Assembly: GCA_016342685.1 (NCBI GenBank)
Contig: JAEINU010000001.1
Coordinates: 1,222,920-1,286,919 of the forward strand
Reading direction: 5' to 3'
Length of the DNA: 64,000 bases
Source: Bacteroidales bacterium
GTDB taxonomy: Bacteria > Bacteroidota > Bacteroidia > Bacteroidales > UBA12077
Shown here: positions 35,998-45,793 of the stretch, piece after piece
Position numbering within the stretch: the first letter of the stretch is position 1
Layout of the letters: each line of letters starts with the position of its first letter
Made by a program: the position numbers and the translations under genes
Notes under the pieces: generated by a model
The model's input: the letters and a program-made list of their open reading frames with translations, nothing else
Told to the model about the DNA's origin: nothing
Databases searched by the model: none

Positions 35998-36459
35998 ATG
36001 GTAATGGACGATAAAAAACTTCAGGTAAGTGCAATTAAAAATGGCACCGTTATAGATCATATTCCTGCAAACAGTCTTTTTAAAGTAATCCACATATTGG
36101 GTTTAGAAAAGATTGAATCTCAAATGACTTTCGGTTCAAACTTCGAAAGCAAACGCTTAGGACTTAAGGCAATTATTAAATTAGCTGATATTTTCTTTAT
36201 GGATGATGATATTAATAAAATTGCTTTAGTAGCTCCCGAAGCAAAATTGAATATTATTAAAGATTACAAAGTTGTTGAAAAGAAAATTGTTGAAGTTCCC
36301 GATACAGTTACTGGTATTGCAAAATGTGGTAATCCTAAATGTATAACAAATCATGAAGGAATTGTTACTAAATTTGCTGTTGTATCAAAAAAGAAAGTTG
36401 CAATAAAATGTCACTACTGTGAAAAAATCACGGACTCAGAGCATATGGAAATATTCTAA
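35998..36459 (+). CDS. pyrI: Aspartate carbamoyltransferase regulatory subunit
   Basis: Zinc-containing allosteric subunit that binds nucleotide effectors and assembles PyrB trimers. In its 153 residues, the nucleotide-binding domain is at about 1-100 (KNGTVIDHIPANSLFKVIHI). The zinc domain has CGNPKC near 116-121 and CHYC near 145. ATG 35998 is used; a second ATG two codons later is possible. A hairpin terminator follows. Confidence 0.96.
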   Translation: MVMDDKKLQVSAIKNGTVIDHIPANSLFKVIHILGLEKIESQMTFGSNFESKRLGLKAIIKLADIFFMDDDINKIALVAPEAKLNIIKDYKVVEKKIVEVPDTVTGIAKCGNPKCITNHEGIVTKFAVVSKKKVAIKCHYCEKITDSEHMEIF

Positions 36460-36482
36460 TTAATAGAATCTAAATAATACAC

Positions 36483-36524
36483 AAAGCTGTTTCATTCCGA
36501 TAACTCTCGGGAGAAACAGCTTTT
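36483..36524 (+). terminator. Terminator of pyrBI
   Basis: AAAGCTGTTTC (36483-36493) pairs with GAAACAGCTTT (36513-36523), ending in a short T-run. Confidence 0.75.
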
Positions 36525-36617
36525 CTATTATATAATTGAAGCATTGTTACCTGAATTATCCGAAAAAAATTATACGCTTTTCTTATCAATTCCCTAAAAT
36601 ATATTAAAAAACACAAA

Positions 36618-37571
36618 TCAGCTGTTTTTCACTAAGATCTTGGCATGCTTTATTTTAGGAGTACCTTTCTTATTCATCATAATGATGGCAAAAAACATAA
36701 CAACGGCACTAATCCATTGGATCGCAGAGATCATTTCACCATTGATGAAATAATCGAAAACAACGGCTGAAATCGGGAAGCATAATTCGCAAATAGTTGC
36801 TACAATAGCCTTGACACTTCTTAAGCCGTAATAATAGATAAAAATAGCACCACTACCTGTTGTTAGTGCGATTAAACTCATAATTAACCAGTTAGTATTT
36901 GTCACGCTTTCTATTAGAACCAATTTACCACCAATAAGAACAATTATGAGCATAATAGCAGAGGTAAATCCATAGCGATAAAAAGTAGCTGTTTTAAAGC
37001 TAAATTTAGTCAATAGCCTTTTACTGAAAACAGTAGAACTTCCAAAAGAAAAAGCTGCTAATAAAGCATAAAGAGCAGCATGAACAGTATTTGAACCAGT
37101 GTCAAAATTAGGAAGTTTAGTACCGAATGTCAGAAAGTATGCTCCGCAGATTGCTATAGTCCCCCATAATAAGAAGTTTGCATTAAGTTTTTCTTTCAGC
37201 ACAATTGAAGCAAGGGCAATAGCAAATATAGGTTGCAACTTTTGCAAAAGAACAACAATAGTAAGTTGTTGAAAGTTGACAAGAAACAGTGCTTTAACTA
37301 TGGCCATAGTTCCAAGAGCACCTCCAAACAAAGCAACCAAAAAGAAACCCAGAAAATCTAATTTGGTAAACTCCTTAAGATTCTTGTACTCTTTGGACAG
37401 GAATAAACTAAAAAGTAAGAAAGGTATAACATGCAGCATAAAAACAACTAATTCTACATCTAAATTGTGTAGTCTTGGTGTCAAAACTACTCCGTCGAGT
37501 CCCCAAAGTGTTGCAGCTACACAAATTAGAAATGCGCCTGCTGTTTTGCTGTTTATTACTTTCGTATCCAT
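36618..37571 (-). CDS. EamA-family transporter (second copy)
   Basis: A 317-residue membrane protein with ten predicted helices in two EamA units (FLICVAATLWGLDGVV at the start of unit 1; ALYALLAAFSFGSSTVFSKR at the start of unit 2). It is clearly diverged from the EamA protein at 33519, so this is not a recent duplication. Substrate unknown. It stands alone and faces pyrBI convergently. Confidence 0.85.
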   Translation of the reverse strand: MDTKVINSKTAGAFLICVAATLWGLDGVVLTPRLHNLDVELVVFMLHVIPFLLFSLFLSKEYKNLKEFTKLDFLGFFLVALFGGALGTMAIVKALFLVNFQQLTIVVLLQKLQPIFAIALASIVLKEKLNANFLLWGTIAICGAYFLTFGTKLPNFDTGSNTVHAALYALLAAFSFGSSTVFSKRLLTKFSFKTATFYRYGFTSAIMLIIVLIGGKLVLIESVTNTNWLIMSLIALTTGSGAIFIYYYGLRSVKAIVATICELCFPISAVVFDYFINGEMISAIQWISAVVMFFAIIMMNKKGTPKIKHAKILVKNS

Positions 37572-37668
37572 TGTTAATCTTTGTAATGATTTGTTTTCTC
37601 CGATAAAATTTTCTGTCAGGTGCTCGAGCTCAGATACGGAAGCGACAAAATTAACATTATTTCTCTTA

Positions 37669-37851
37669 TTAAGGCTTTAGTTTATATTTAACTGCGATTT
37701 CTTCTTTTTTACTCTCATCTAAAGATTTCATATAACTTTTCCATCCTGGACAAAAATTTATATGCCATCTCCAAAATCTTCCAATAAATGATTTTGGAGC
37801 TTTATCGTGTTTTGCACGCAACTTGCACTCTTCACATTGATGTGTTTTCAT
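37669..37851 (-). CDS. Small conserved Cys-containing protein (60 aa)
   Basis: A 60-residue basic protein beginning MKTHQCEECKLRAKHDKAPK, with a CxxC pair and a third cysteine in INFCPGWKSYMKSL. It looks like a real small gene: it keeps a protein-like pattern and lies 20 nt behind another Cys-rich gene on the same strand. It may bind a metal. No function is recognised. Confidence 0.55.
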   Translation of the reverse strand: MKTHQCEECKLRAKHDKAPKSFIGRFWRWHINFCPGWKSYMKSLDESKKEEIAVKYKLKP

Positions 37852-37871
37852 ACGAATATTTTTTCAATTTA

Positions 37872-38132
37872 TTAATCCAGTTCACTACCAATATTAATAA
37901 TCATATCCATTTTACTCATTATGTATTCATAAGCATTTCTTGAATGCGGAATTGTACAATCGCTACAATCTTTTACCCCACTTGTATATTTAAAATTACC
38001 CCCACATTCACTCTTTAGCATATAAAGCGGACAATAACAAAATAAGCAATTGAACTCTTCCTCTTTTTCTACTTTATGGCAAGGAAAATATTCACATTTT
38101 GAGTTTTGGAAAAACTTATAATTTTCTGACAT
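37872..38132 (-). CDS. Cysteine-rich small-domain protein
   Basis: An 86-residue protein with at least nine cysteines in the spacing of the cysteine-rich small domain family: CEYFPCHK, then CLFCYCPLYML, CGG, and CSDCTIPHSRNAYEYIM. Members often sit beside cobalamin or metal genes; here no such gene is close. Probably a metal-binding cytoplasmic protein. Cotranscribed with the 60-residue gene downstream. Confidence 0.78.
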   Translation of the reverse strand: MSENYKFFQNSKCEYFPCHKVEKEEEFNCLFCYCPLYMLKSECGGNFKYTSGVKDCSDCTIPHSRNAYEYIMSKMDMIINIGSELD

Positions 38133-38231
38133 AAGAGCTTTATATTAAACATTTAAAGTTAGCGCATTTACTTATTAATTTAACATCAGTTATCAATTCC
38201 TTAAAGGTTCTAGAACCTTTATTCACTAAAA

Positions 38232-38263
38232 AAAAGAGCTGTTTCAAACGAAACAGCTCTTTT
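38232..38263 (-). terminator. Terminator downstream of the DUF4293 gene
   Basis: AAAAGAGCTGTTTC (38232-38245) pairs perfectly with GAAACAGCTCTTTT (38250-38263) around a 4-nt loop, with T/A tracts on both sides. Confidence 0.85.
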
Positions 38264-38280
38264 CTATAATATAATTATTA

Positions 38281-38739
38281 TTATCTAATTCTATCCATGC
38301 TTCGAATTAAAGCTTCATCTTTCCCAATTGCCCTAATAGCTAAATATGTAAATATTGCTGCAATAAGTGGAAATATTGCTATTACATGATAACTTACAAT
38401 ACCATCTAACTGTTTTGAAAAATTATGAATGTAATAATAGTTTAAACCTACATACCCTAACAATAAGATGATGTTAAATGAATTTAATCGCATTTGCAAC
38501 ACTCTTTTTTTATAAAAAAATAATGTGACAAACGATATTAAAATATTAATAACTAATAATACAACTGGCGGAATTGTTAATAAATACATACCCGCTTCAT
38601 TCTCAATAGAAAGACCATTAAAATTGAAAATAAATAATTGTCCATCCGAACTTAATAATTCGGCTAAAGGAAACGCAAATAAGGATCCTAACAATAGGGT
38701 AACAATTAATAAATAAATCGATTGAATTCTTTGAATCAT
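38281..38739 (-). CDS. DUF4293 membrane protein
   Basis: A 152-residue protein with four transmembrane helices, starting MIQRIQSIYLLIVTLLLGSL and ending in a charged EALIRSMDRIR tail, the pattern of DUF4293. The family is widespread in Bacteroidota and of unknown function. It is flanked by its own terminator. Confidence 0.88.
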   Translation of the reverse strand: MIQRIQSIYLLIVTLLLGSLFAFPLAELLSSDGQLFIFNFNGLSIENEAGMYLLTIPPVVLLVINILISFVTLFFYKKRVLQMRLNSFNIILLLGYVGLNYYYIHNFSKQLDGIVSYHVIAIFPLIAAIFTYLAIRAIGKDEALIRSMDRIR

Positions 38740-38839
38740 AACACCTTAAACAATAAAAAATTTAAAACCCATTTTAATTTCCAACAAAATTAGAGCTTTT
38801 TAATAATATTACAACAGAAAACGATGATTTTATCAAGCC

Positions 38840-39385
38840 TTATATTAAAATTTCATCAATCGATTTTCTGAATCTTTTTTTTGATTCTCGTTCCTTTAAA
38901 TCATCCGGAAATAAATCCATTTCTCCTTTATAACCAACTGCCATTATAGACATTAGTTCAAACTCATCATTTACACCAAGCACTTCCCTAGCCTTATTAA
39001 CGTTATATCCTCCCATTTGATGAATAAATAAACCCAGAGATGTAGCTTGCGCTAAAAGATTTCCAACAGCCATTCCCGTATCATATTGTGAAAATTTATT
39101 AGATTTTAATGTTAGCGAAGAATTTTTCTTAGCCAAACTTAATATTAAAACCGGTGCATATTTAGCCCAATATTGATTTGCTTCAACTAAACAATCAAAT
39201 AGTTGTTTATAGTTATCTCCAACACCCTTAATTCCTACAACAAACCTCCATGGCTGTTCATTATAACTTGAAGGAGCCCAACGAGCTGCCTCAAGCAACA
39301 TTGTTAGCTTTTCTTCTTCAACAGCTTTCGTCGAAAATGTTACCGTACTATGTCTTTCCCTGATTATTTGATGTATATGATCCAT
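38840..39385 (-). CDS. Nitroreductase-family flavoprotein
   Basis: A 181-residue FMN-dependent NAD(P)H oxidoreductase. Family motifs are IIRERHSTVTFS (FMN phosphate contact), ARWAPSSYNEQPWRFVVG, and the C-terminal GYKGEMDLFPDDLKERES. Substrate unknown; acts in the cytoplasm, usually as a dimer. Single gene with no obvious partner. Confidence 0.92.
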   Translation of the reverse strand: MDHIHQIIRERHSTVTFSTKAVEEEKLTMLLEAARWAPSSYNEQPWRFVVGIKGVGDNYKQLFDCLVEANQYWAKYAPVLILSLAKKNSSLTLKSNKFSQYDTGMAVGNLLAQATSLGLFIHQMGGYNVNKAREVLGVNDEFELMSIMAVGYKGEMDLFPDDLKERESKKRFRKSIDEILI

Positions 39386-39604
39386 ATTGCTTATAGTTTT
39401 GATTAATTTTATTAAACAATAATTTGCTAAAAGTGTTCAACACAAAAAAAAGTATCTACCCTTAAAATACAAAATATGTTATATAATATTAAGTTTGTAG
39501 ATAAAATCTTCATTTAAGGTTTGAATATCAGGAAATGATTTCTTAGAATTGTATCTTGAAGAAAAGAAGACTAATTATTATATAACAATTTAAAAATCAA
39601 AGTT

Positions 39605-40825
39605 ATGACAAAAATTACAAGTCAGGATTACATCAACAAGGAAGATAAATTTGGAGCACATAATTATCATCCACTTCCAGTTGTGTTAGAAAGAGCTGAA
39701 GGAGTTTATGTTTGGGATGTAGAAGGAAAAAAATATTACGATTTTTTGTCTGCATATTCTGCAGTTAACCAAGGACATTGCCACCCAAAAATTGTAAATG
39801 CAATGATTGAGCAAGCTAAAAAGCTTACTTTAACTTCACGTGCTTTTTACAATAGTGTATTAGGTGATTACGAAGAATATGTATCTAAATATTTTGGTTT
39901 TGATAAAGTACTACCAATGAACACTGGTGCTGAAGCCGACGAAACAGCTTTAAAGCTAGCTCGTAAGTGGGGTTATATGAAAAAAGGTATTGCTAAAGAT
40001 CAAGCAAAAATTGTTTGTTGTAATGAAAACTTCCACGGAAGAACAATTACTATCGTTTCAATGTCAACTGATCCTGATGCATACAATGGATTCGGTCCTT
40101 TTACTCCAGGATTTGTTAAGATACCATATAATGATATTGAACAATTAGAAAACGAATTAAAAGATCCTAACGTAGCAGCATTTTTAGTTGAGCCTATTCA
40201 AGGTGAAGCTGGTGTATACGTACCTGAGGATGGTTATTTAAAGAAAGCATCTGAACTTTGTAAAAAATACAATGTTCTTTTTATTGCTGATGAAGTACAA
40301 ACAGGTATTGCACGTACAGGTAAAATGTTAGCTTGCGATCACGAAGGTGTTAAACCAGATATCTTAATTTTAGGAAAAGCTATTTCTGGTGGAGTATTCC
40401 CAGTATCTGCAGTATTAGCAAACGATGATATCATGCTTTGCATTAAGCCAGGTGAACACGGATCAACTTTCGGTGGAAACCCAATTGCTTGTAAAGTTGC
40501 AATGGCTGCTTTAGATGTAATTAAAGACGAAAAATTAGAAGAAAACGCTGAACGTTTAGGAAAAATCTTCCGTGAAGAATTTGAAAGTATCGATTCTGAT
40601 ATGATTGAATTAGTTCGTGGTAAAGGTTTATTAAACGCAGTTGTTATTAAAAACAAAGAAGGTAAAACTGCTTGGGATGTTTGTGTTGCAATGAAAGAAA
40701 ACGGTGTATTAGCAAAACCAACACATGGTAACATTATCCGTTTTGCTCCACCATTGGTAATTACTGAAGAGCAATTAAGAGATGCAATGAACAAGATTAA
40801 AGAAGTATTCAAAAAATTTGAATAG
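39605..40825 (+). CDS. rocD: Ornithine aminotransferase
   Basis: PLP enzyme converting ornithine and 2-oxoglutarate to glutamate semialdehyde and glutamate. The 406-residue protein shows [74 protein letters not shown] and the PLP lysine in [16 protein letters not shown], all typical of OAT. Followed by a terminator, so it is monocistronic. Confidence 0.95.
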   Translation: MTKITSQDYINKEDKFGAHNYHPLPVVLERAEGVYVWDVEGKKYYDFLSAYSAVNQGHCHPKIVNAMIEQAKKLTLTSRAFYNSVLGDYEEYVSKYFGFDKVLPMNTGAEADETALKLARKWGYMKKGIAKDQAKIVCCNENFHGRTITIVSMSTDPDAYNGFGPFTPGFVKIPYNDIEQLENELKDPNVAAFLVEPIQGEAGVYVPEDGYLKKASELCKKYNVLFIADEVQTGIARTGKMLACDHEGVKPDILILGKAISGGVFPVSAVLANDDIMLCIKPGEHGSTFGGNPIACKVAMAALDVIKDEKLEENAERLGKIFREEFESIDSDMIELVRGKGLLNAVVIKNKEGKTAWDVCVAMKENGVLAKPTHGNIIRFAPPLVITEEQLRDAMNKIKEVFKKFE

Positions 40826-40856
40826 TTTTTAATAATTGCATTAAACTTTATAGATT

Positions 40857-40896
40857 AAAAGCTGTCTGAAACAATAGTTTAGGGCAGCTTTTTTTA
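40857..40896 (+). terminator. Terminator of rocD
   Basis: AAAAGCTGTC (40857-40866) with GGCAGCTTTT (40883-40892), followed by further T residues. Confidence 0.75.
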
Positions 40897-40941
40897 GTTC
40901 TCATTACTTTTTAAGTATTTTATTAATTAAATCTTTATATA

Positions 40942-42984
40942 ATGAAATTCAAATTAACATTAAACCTCGCTATAATAGCGATTATTAGTATGATTTTAAC
41001 TACTTCATGTCAGCAACAAGTTGACAAAAAAATTACGCTAGATGTAAGTCTTATCGACACAACATTTGATCCTGCAGAAGACTTTTATCATTATGCAAAT
41101 AATGGTTGGATGCAAAATAACCCATTACCTGCTGACGAAAGTAGATATGGTTCTTTTGATCAATTAGGAAAAGAAACAAGTGTTAAAGTTCAAACTTTAT
41201 TAGAAGAACTTGCAAAAGGAACATACGAAGCTGGTTCTAATGAGCAAAAAATTGGCGATTTCTATTCAATGGGTATGGATATGGAAACAATCGAAGCACA
41301 AGGTTTAGAGCCATTAAAACCTGAATTCGAGAAAATAGCTTCTATCGCTACAATCGAAGATGTTCAAAAACAAATTGCACATTTCCACACTTATGGAATT
41401 GGTTCAGTTTTTGGATTTTACGGTTCAATCGATAGTAAAAATAGTAGTATGAATATTGCACACTTAAGTCAGAGTGGTTTAGGAATGTCTGATAGAGATT
41501 ACTATTTAAACGATGACGAACGTACTGTTGAAATTCGCAATGCTTACGAAACACATCTTGTAAAAATGATGGTTTTAAGTGGAATTACAGAAGAAGATGC
41601 AACAGTAAAAGCAAAAACAATTGTTAAAATTGAAACTCGTTTAGCTAAAGCTTCTTTTACAAGATTAGAAAATAGAAATCCACATGCAACATACAATAAG
41701 AAAACACAAGAAGAGGTAAACAAAATATATCCAAACTTCGATTGGAAAAATTACATGACATCAATAGGTGTTGAATATGATGGAGATATTATTGTTCGCC
41801 AACCAAAATTTTTCGAAGAAGTAAATAAAATGATGGTTGATGTTCCTGTTGAAGAATGGAAAGATTATTTTTATTGGAATTTCTTAAATACAACAGCCAA
41901 TTACTTAACACAAGCAATTCAGGAACAAAATTTTGATTTCTACGGAAAAACAATGTCCGGAAGTCAAGAAATGCGTCCACGCTGGAGAAGAGTTCTTGCA
42001 ACAACAAATGGAGCCATTGGAGATGCAATCGGTGAAAAATTCTGCGAAAAGTATTTCCCTGCTGAAGCAAAAACAAGAATGGTTACTCTTGTTGAAAATT
42101 TAAAAATAGCTTATGCTCAGCGCATCGAGGAGCTAGAATGGATGAGCGACGAAACAAAAGCGAAAGCTACAGATAAATTAGCTTCGATGAGAGTTAAGAT
42201 TGGATATCCAGACGAATGGAAAGATTATTCTGATCTTGAAGTTAAACGTGAAGCTTATGTTTTAAATGTTTTAGCATCAAATAAATTCGATAGAGAATTT
42301 AATAACAGTCAGATCGGACAACCAGTAAATAAAGAAGAATGGTTTTTCCCAGCTCACACTGTAAATGCATATTATGCTCCACAATTAAATGAAATTTGTT
42401 TCCCTGCAGGGATTTTACAAGCACCTTTCTTTTATTTAGATGGTGATGATGCTATTAACTACGCTGCAATTGGAGCTGTTATTGGTCACGAAATGTCTCA
42501 TGGTTTCGACGATCAAGGTAAAGAATATGACAAAGAAGGAAACCTTACAAACTGGTGGACTGATAAAGATTCTGAACGCTTTAAAGTAAGAACTCAAGTA
42601 TTGGTTGATCAGTTTAATAAAATCGTTATTCTTGATGATGTACATGCAAATGGAGAACTTTCTTTAGGTGAAAATATTGCCGATTTTGGAGGTTTAAGTA
42701 TTTCATATACAGCCTTCCAAAATGCTCAGAAAGAAAATCCTCAAGCTAATATGATTGATGGTTATACACCAGATCAGAGATTCTTCTTAAGTTGGGCAAG
42801 AGTTTGGGCTCAAAATGTTCGCGAAAAGGAAATGATTCGTAGAACAAAAGAAGATGTTCACTCATTAGGAATTAACCGTGTTCATGGCCCGTTAGCAAAT
42901 ATTGCTGAATTCCATGCTGCATTTGATGTTAAAGAAGGAAACGCTTTATATTTACCTGAAGAAGAAAGAGCTTCTATTTGGTAA
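40942..42984 (+). CDS. M13-family (neprilysin-like) metallopeptidase lipoprotein
   Basis: Exported zinc endopeptidase of the neprilysin/PepO family. Of its 680 residues, the lipoprotein signal ends at LTTSC (cysteine near residue 24). The N-terminal M13 domain starts FDPAEDFYHYANNGWM. The zinc motif HEMSH lies in GAVIGHEMSHGFDDQG near residue 516, the third ligand is in LGENIADFGGLSISY, and the conserved end RVHGPLANIAEFHAAF is intact. Full length and probably active on extracellular or periplasmic peptides. Confidence 0.95.
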   Translation: MKFKLTLNLAIIAIISMILTTSCQQQVDKKITLDVSLIDTTFDPAEDFYHYANNGWMQNNPLPADESRYGSFDQLGKETSVKVQTLLEELAKGTYEAGSNEQKIGDFYSMGMDMETIEAQGLEPLKPEFEKIASIATIEDVQKQIAHFHTYGIGSVFGFYGSIDSKNSSMNIAHLSQSGLGMSDRDYYLNDDERTVEIRNAYETHLVKMMVLSGITEEDATVKAKTIVKIETRLAKASFTRLENRNPHATYNKKTQEEVNKIYPNFDWKNYMTSIGVEYDGDIIVRQPKFFEEVNKMMVDVPVEEWKDYFYWNFLNTTANYLTQAIQEQNFDFYGKTMSGSQEMRPRWRRVLATTNGAIGDAIGEKFCEKYFPAEAKTRMVTLVENLKIAYAQRIEELEWMSDETKAKATDKLASMRVKIGYPDEWKDYSDLEVKREAYVLNVLASNKFDREFNNSQIGQPVNKEEWFFPAHTVNAYYAPQLNEICFPAGILQAPFFYLDGDDAINYAAIGAVIGHEMSHGFDDQGKEYDKEGNLTNWWTDKDSERFKVRTQVLVDQFNKIVILDDVHANGELSLGENIADFGGLSISYTAFQNAQKENPQANMIDGYTPDQRFFLSWARVWAQNVREKEMIRRTKEDVHSLGINRVHGPLANIAEFHAAFDVKEGNALYLPEEERASIW

Positions 42985-43005
42985 ATTATACTGAAAAGAT
43001 AATTT

Positions 43006-43038
43006 AAGAGCCATGCAATTAGCATGGCTCTTTTTTTT
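43006..43038. terminator. Bidirectional terminator between the M13 gene and histidine kinase gene
   Basis: GAGCCATGC (43008-43016) pairs with GCATGGCTC (43022-43030) and eight T residues follow. It serves the convergent genes on both sides. Confidence 0.85.
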
Positions 43039-44356
43039 ATAATTTAATGATAAATGAAGTTCCGACTCCAATCTTAGAACTGAGAACTATTGTCCCCTTA
43101 TGTAAACTTATAATTTGTTTTACAAAACTTAGTCCAATGCCAGTTCCTTTTTCTTTTGAAGTATAAAATGGAATAAAAACATCATCCAATTTATCTTGAT
43201 CAATACCTTCTCCATTATCCGATATTATAACTAAAGTCTCGTTATTTTCCTTTCTTAGAGTTAAACTAATTTTCGTACAATTAGCTTCTGCTGCATTTTT
43301 AATAAGGTTTATAATTGCTTGTTCCAGAAGCTTATCATCAACTTTACAATTTATTGATTCGTCTAAGTCCAATTCACATGCAATTTGTTTAGTCTTGAAA
43401 TCCTCTTTAAATATTTCTATGGCATTTTTAAGTATCTCTGAGATGTTAGCATCATGAATATTTATTTTTCCCAGACGCGTTAGTTTTCTATAATTCTCAA
43501 CAAACTGCAAAAGACTTTTGCTTCGTTTTTCGATAATTTCAACATCATCAATTGTATCGGCAATTGCAAGATTATTTTTAAGATCAAAATTACTTTCTTT
43601 TAACGAGCGCTGAATAGAATATGTCAAATTCGTAATTGGAGTTATAGAATTCATTATTTCGTGCGTTAAAACCCTTATTAGTTTTTGCCATGAGTCGAGT
43701 TCTTTCTTATCTAATTCGGCTGTAATATTTTGCAAAGAAACTAAGTGAATATTCTCCGAATTTATTTTTATTTGCTTCTTTTGAACATATAACTGAATAG
43801 GTTCATTATCAATAGTCAATCTAATCTGAAAGTTTAATTTTGCTTGACTAAGTTTTAAACTATTCACTAGTTCAATATTAAGCTCTTTTAAATCATCAAT
43901 ATTTTTTATTGAATCTACCTTTAGTATATTTTTTAAATAACTATTTGCAAATTGAATTTCTCCATTTGAATTAAAAGCCATTAATCCAATATTAATTTGC
44001 TCGATAACAAATTGCAGAAACTGGTATTGCTTCTCCTTTTCTATTCTACTATTTATAATTAAATCGGCTGTATTATTAAGTATTTTAGCCAACTTAGAAA
44101 AGTTTCCTTTTAAATCAGATGAAAATCTATAGGCAGAGTCATCTATATTTAGTATTTGAAGAAATCTCAAGATTTCGCTATTCATTTTATTTAAATATTG
44201 GATGAGTGATATAGATTGAATTAGAACTAATGAGATACAAAGAAACTTAGTGTAAGCTTTTTGATCATTTTGTAACTCAATACCAAACCAAATTGCAGTT
44301 AATACAATTAAGATTATTCTTAAGAAGATATTTAAATTGAATCGCTTATATCCCAT
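43037..44356 (-). CDS. Sensor histidine kinase (NtrB-type)
   Basis: A 439-residue membrane-bound kinase partnering the upstream sigma-54 regulator. Two N-terminal transmembrane helices (residues ~8-50) lead to a short linker and a PAS-like region (about 115-210; LMAFNSNGEIQFANSYLK). The HisKA box is VLTHEIMNSITPITNL. The ATPase shows LIKNAAEANC, IISDNGEGIDQDKL and GTGIGLSFVKQII. The gene overlaps the regulator gene by 11 nt and is translated after it. Signal unknown. Confidence 0.93.
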   Translation of the reverse strand: MGYKRFNLNIFLRIILIVLTAIWFGIELQNDQKAYTKFLCISLVLIQSISLIQYLNKMNSEILRFLQILNIDDSAYRFSSDLKGNFSKLAKILNNTADLIINSRIEKEKQYQFLQFVIEQINIGLMAFNSNGEIQFANSYLKNILKVDSIKNIDDLKELNIELVNSLKLSQAKLNFQIRLTIDNEPIQLYVQKKQIKINSENIHLVSLQNITAELDKKELDSWQKLIRVLTHEIMNSITPITNLTYSIQRSLKESNFDLKNNLAIADTIDDVEIIEKRSKSLLQFVENYRKLTRLGKINIHDANISEILKNAIEIFKEDFKTKQIACELDLDESINCKVDDKLLEQAIINLIKNAAEANCTKISLTLRKENNETLVIISDNGEGIDQDKLDDVFIPFYTSKEKGTGIGLSFVKQIISLHKGTIVLSSKIGVGTSFIIKL

Positions 44357-45716
44357 GTTTTGTCATTTTAGAATACAAAGATGTTCTTGAAATACCAAGT
44401 ATTTTTGATGCCTTTGAAATATTTCCTTTTGCATCCTCCACAGCCTTTTCAATTGCCGATTTTTCTAAGCTTTCAAGATTTAATGTAAATAAATCATTAT
44501 TTTCAGATAGTGTATTATTTCCTCCAAATAGATCATCAGATTTAATAATACCATCATCGTTAAGAATAACAGCCTTCTCTATTGTATGCTTTAATTCCCT
44601 GATATTTCCGGGCCATTTGTATTTAAGTAAACTATTATAAGCCGCTGCATTTATTCTTATATTGTTCTTATTATAACGTGCAGAATATTTCTTTAAAAAA
44701 TAATCTGCAATTAAAATGATATCTTCATTTCGATCTCTCAAGGCTGGATTTGTAATTTCAATAGTATTAATTCTAAAATACAAATCGTCGCGAAAAATCT
44801 GATTCTTTATCATTTCCTTAATGTTCTTATTTGTTGCACAAATAAGACGCACATCAAACTTTATGGATTTTGAGGAACCTACAGGTGTAAATTCTCGATT
44901 CTGAATTACGGTTAACAATTTAGATTGTAGGTTAATTGATAAGTTCCCAATCTCATCGAGAAATAAAGTTCCTCCTGATGCTGCTTCGACTCTACCTATC
45001 TTATTTTCTTTAGCATCTGTAAATGCTCCTTTCACATGTCCAAATAGTTCACTTTCAAAAATATTTTCGTTTAAAGTGTTCAGGTCAACACTCAGAAATA
45101 CTTTTTTACTTCTTTCTGATTTATTGTGAATTTCACGTGCAACTAGTTCTTTGCCTGTGCCATTTTCTCCCAGAATTAAAACATTAGCATCGGTTTTAGC
45201 AACCTTCTGTACTGTATTTAATATATGTTTTAATGCTTCTGAGTTTCCAATAATCGGATCTATTTTATTTTGTATTTCCTGGGTAACTGACTCATTACTT
45301 TTCTTTAATTCCTCAATTTTAAGTTTTGTTCTTCTTAGTTCAATTGCATTTTGCAAAGTAGCTATTAATTTTTGAGGCTCCCATGGTTTAGTAACAAAGT
45401 TAGTTGCTCCTTCTTGCATTGCTTTTACTGCTAATTCAACTTCTCCATATGCAGTTATTAATATTACAATAATTGATTCATTAATTTGTTTAATTCTCTT
45501 TAACCAATATAGTCCATCTCTCCCCGATTGATCCCCTTCGGTAAAATTCATATCTAATAGAACAACATCAATCTCTTTCGAACTTAGTATAGAAGGTATA
45601 TTTTTAGGGTCATTTGAACTATAGAATTCATCAAAATCAAATTTTAACATTCTTTGTAATGATTTTAAAAGATCTTGATTATCGTCTACAGCGAGTATTT
45701 TTCCGTATTTTTTCAT
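44346..45716 (-). CDS. Sigma-54-dependent response regulator (NtrC family)
   Basis: A 456-residue activator. ATG 45716 is chosen over a TTG 15 nt upstream because it places the receiver domain at the N-terminus (KILAVDDNQDLL). The phosphoacceptor aspartate is in VVLLDMNFTEGD and the receiver lysine in FVTKPWEP. The AAA+ domain shows GENGTGKELVAREIH. The sigma-54 contact loop reads GAFTDA, a variant of GAFTGA. A Fis-type helix-turn-helix ends the protein (GNISKASKILGISRTSLYSK). It is divergent from the FtsX-type permease, a likely target. Confidence 0.93.
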   Translation of the reverse strand: MKKYGKILAVDDNQDLLKSLQRMLKFDFDEFYSSNDPKNIPSILSSKEIDVVLLDMNFTEGDQSGRDGLYWLKRIKQINESIIVILITAYGEVELAVKAMQEGATNFVTKPWEPQKLIATLQNAIELRRTKLKIEELKKSNESVTQEIQNKIDPIIGNSEALKHILNTVQKVAKTDANVLILGENGTGKELVAREIHNKSERSKKVFLSVDLNTLNENIFESELFGHVKGAFTDAKENKIGRVEAASGGTLFLDEIGNLSINLQSKLLTVIQNREFTPVGSSKSIKFDVRLICATNKNIKEMIKNQIFRDDLYFRINTIEITNPALRDRNEDIILIADYFLKKYSARYNKNNIRINAAAYNSLLKYKWPGNIRELKHTIEKAVILNDDGIIKSDDLFGGNNTLSENNDLFTLNLESLEKSAIEKAVEDAKGNISKASKILGISRTSLYSKMTKHGI

Positions 45717-45771
45717 AAATTTCAATATCAATCATTCAAATTTACATAAATGTGTACAAATAACGTCATAC

Positions 45772-45793
45772 AAGTGTCGGATTCTTAACACTT
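45772..45793. promoter_or_regulatory. Candidate activator-binding palindrome
   Basis: AAGTGT (45772-45777) and ACACTT (45788-45793) form an inverted repeat with a 10-nt spacer in the divergent region between the NtrC-type regulator and the permease gene. About 60 nt downstream TTGGCAT (45854-45860) resembles half of a sigma-54 promoter, but the -12 GC is absent (GG instead). Plausible enhancer site; not proven. Confidence 0.35.

Noticed and set aside
34400-36459. Membership of yigZ and pyrBI in the purine operon
   Set aside because: A strong terminator follows xdhC and spacing is loose; they are neighbours, not clearly part of the operon.
37276-37680. 134-codon plus-strand frame overlapping the EamA gene
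   Set aside because: It is antisense to a well-supported membrane-protein gene and has no recognisable domain.
40339-40812. 157-codon antisense frame in rocD
   Set aside because: A shadow of the clearly coding rocD frame; low-complexity composition and no family resemblance.
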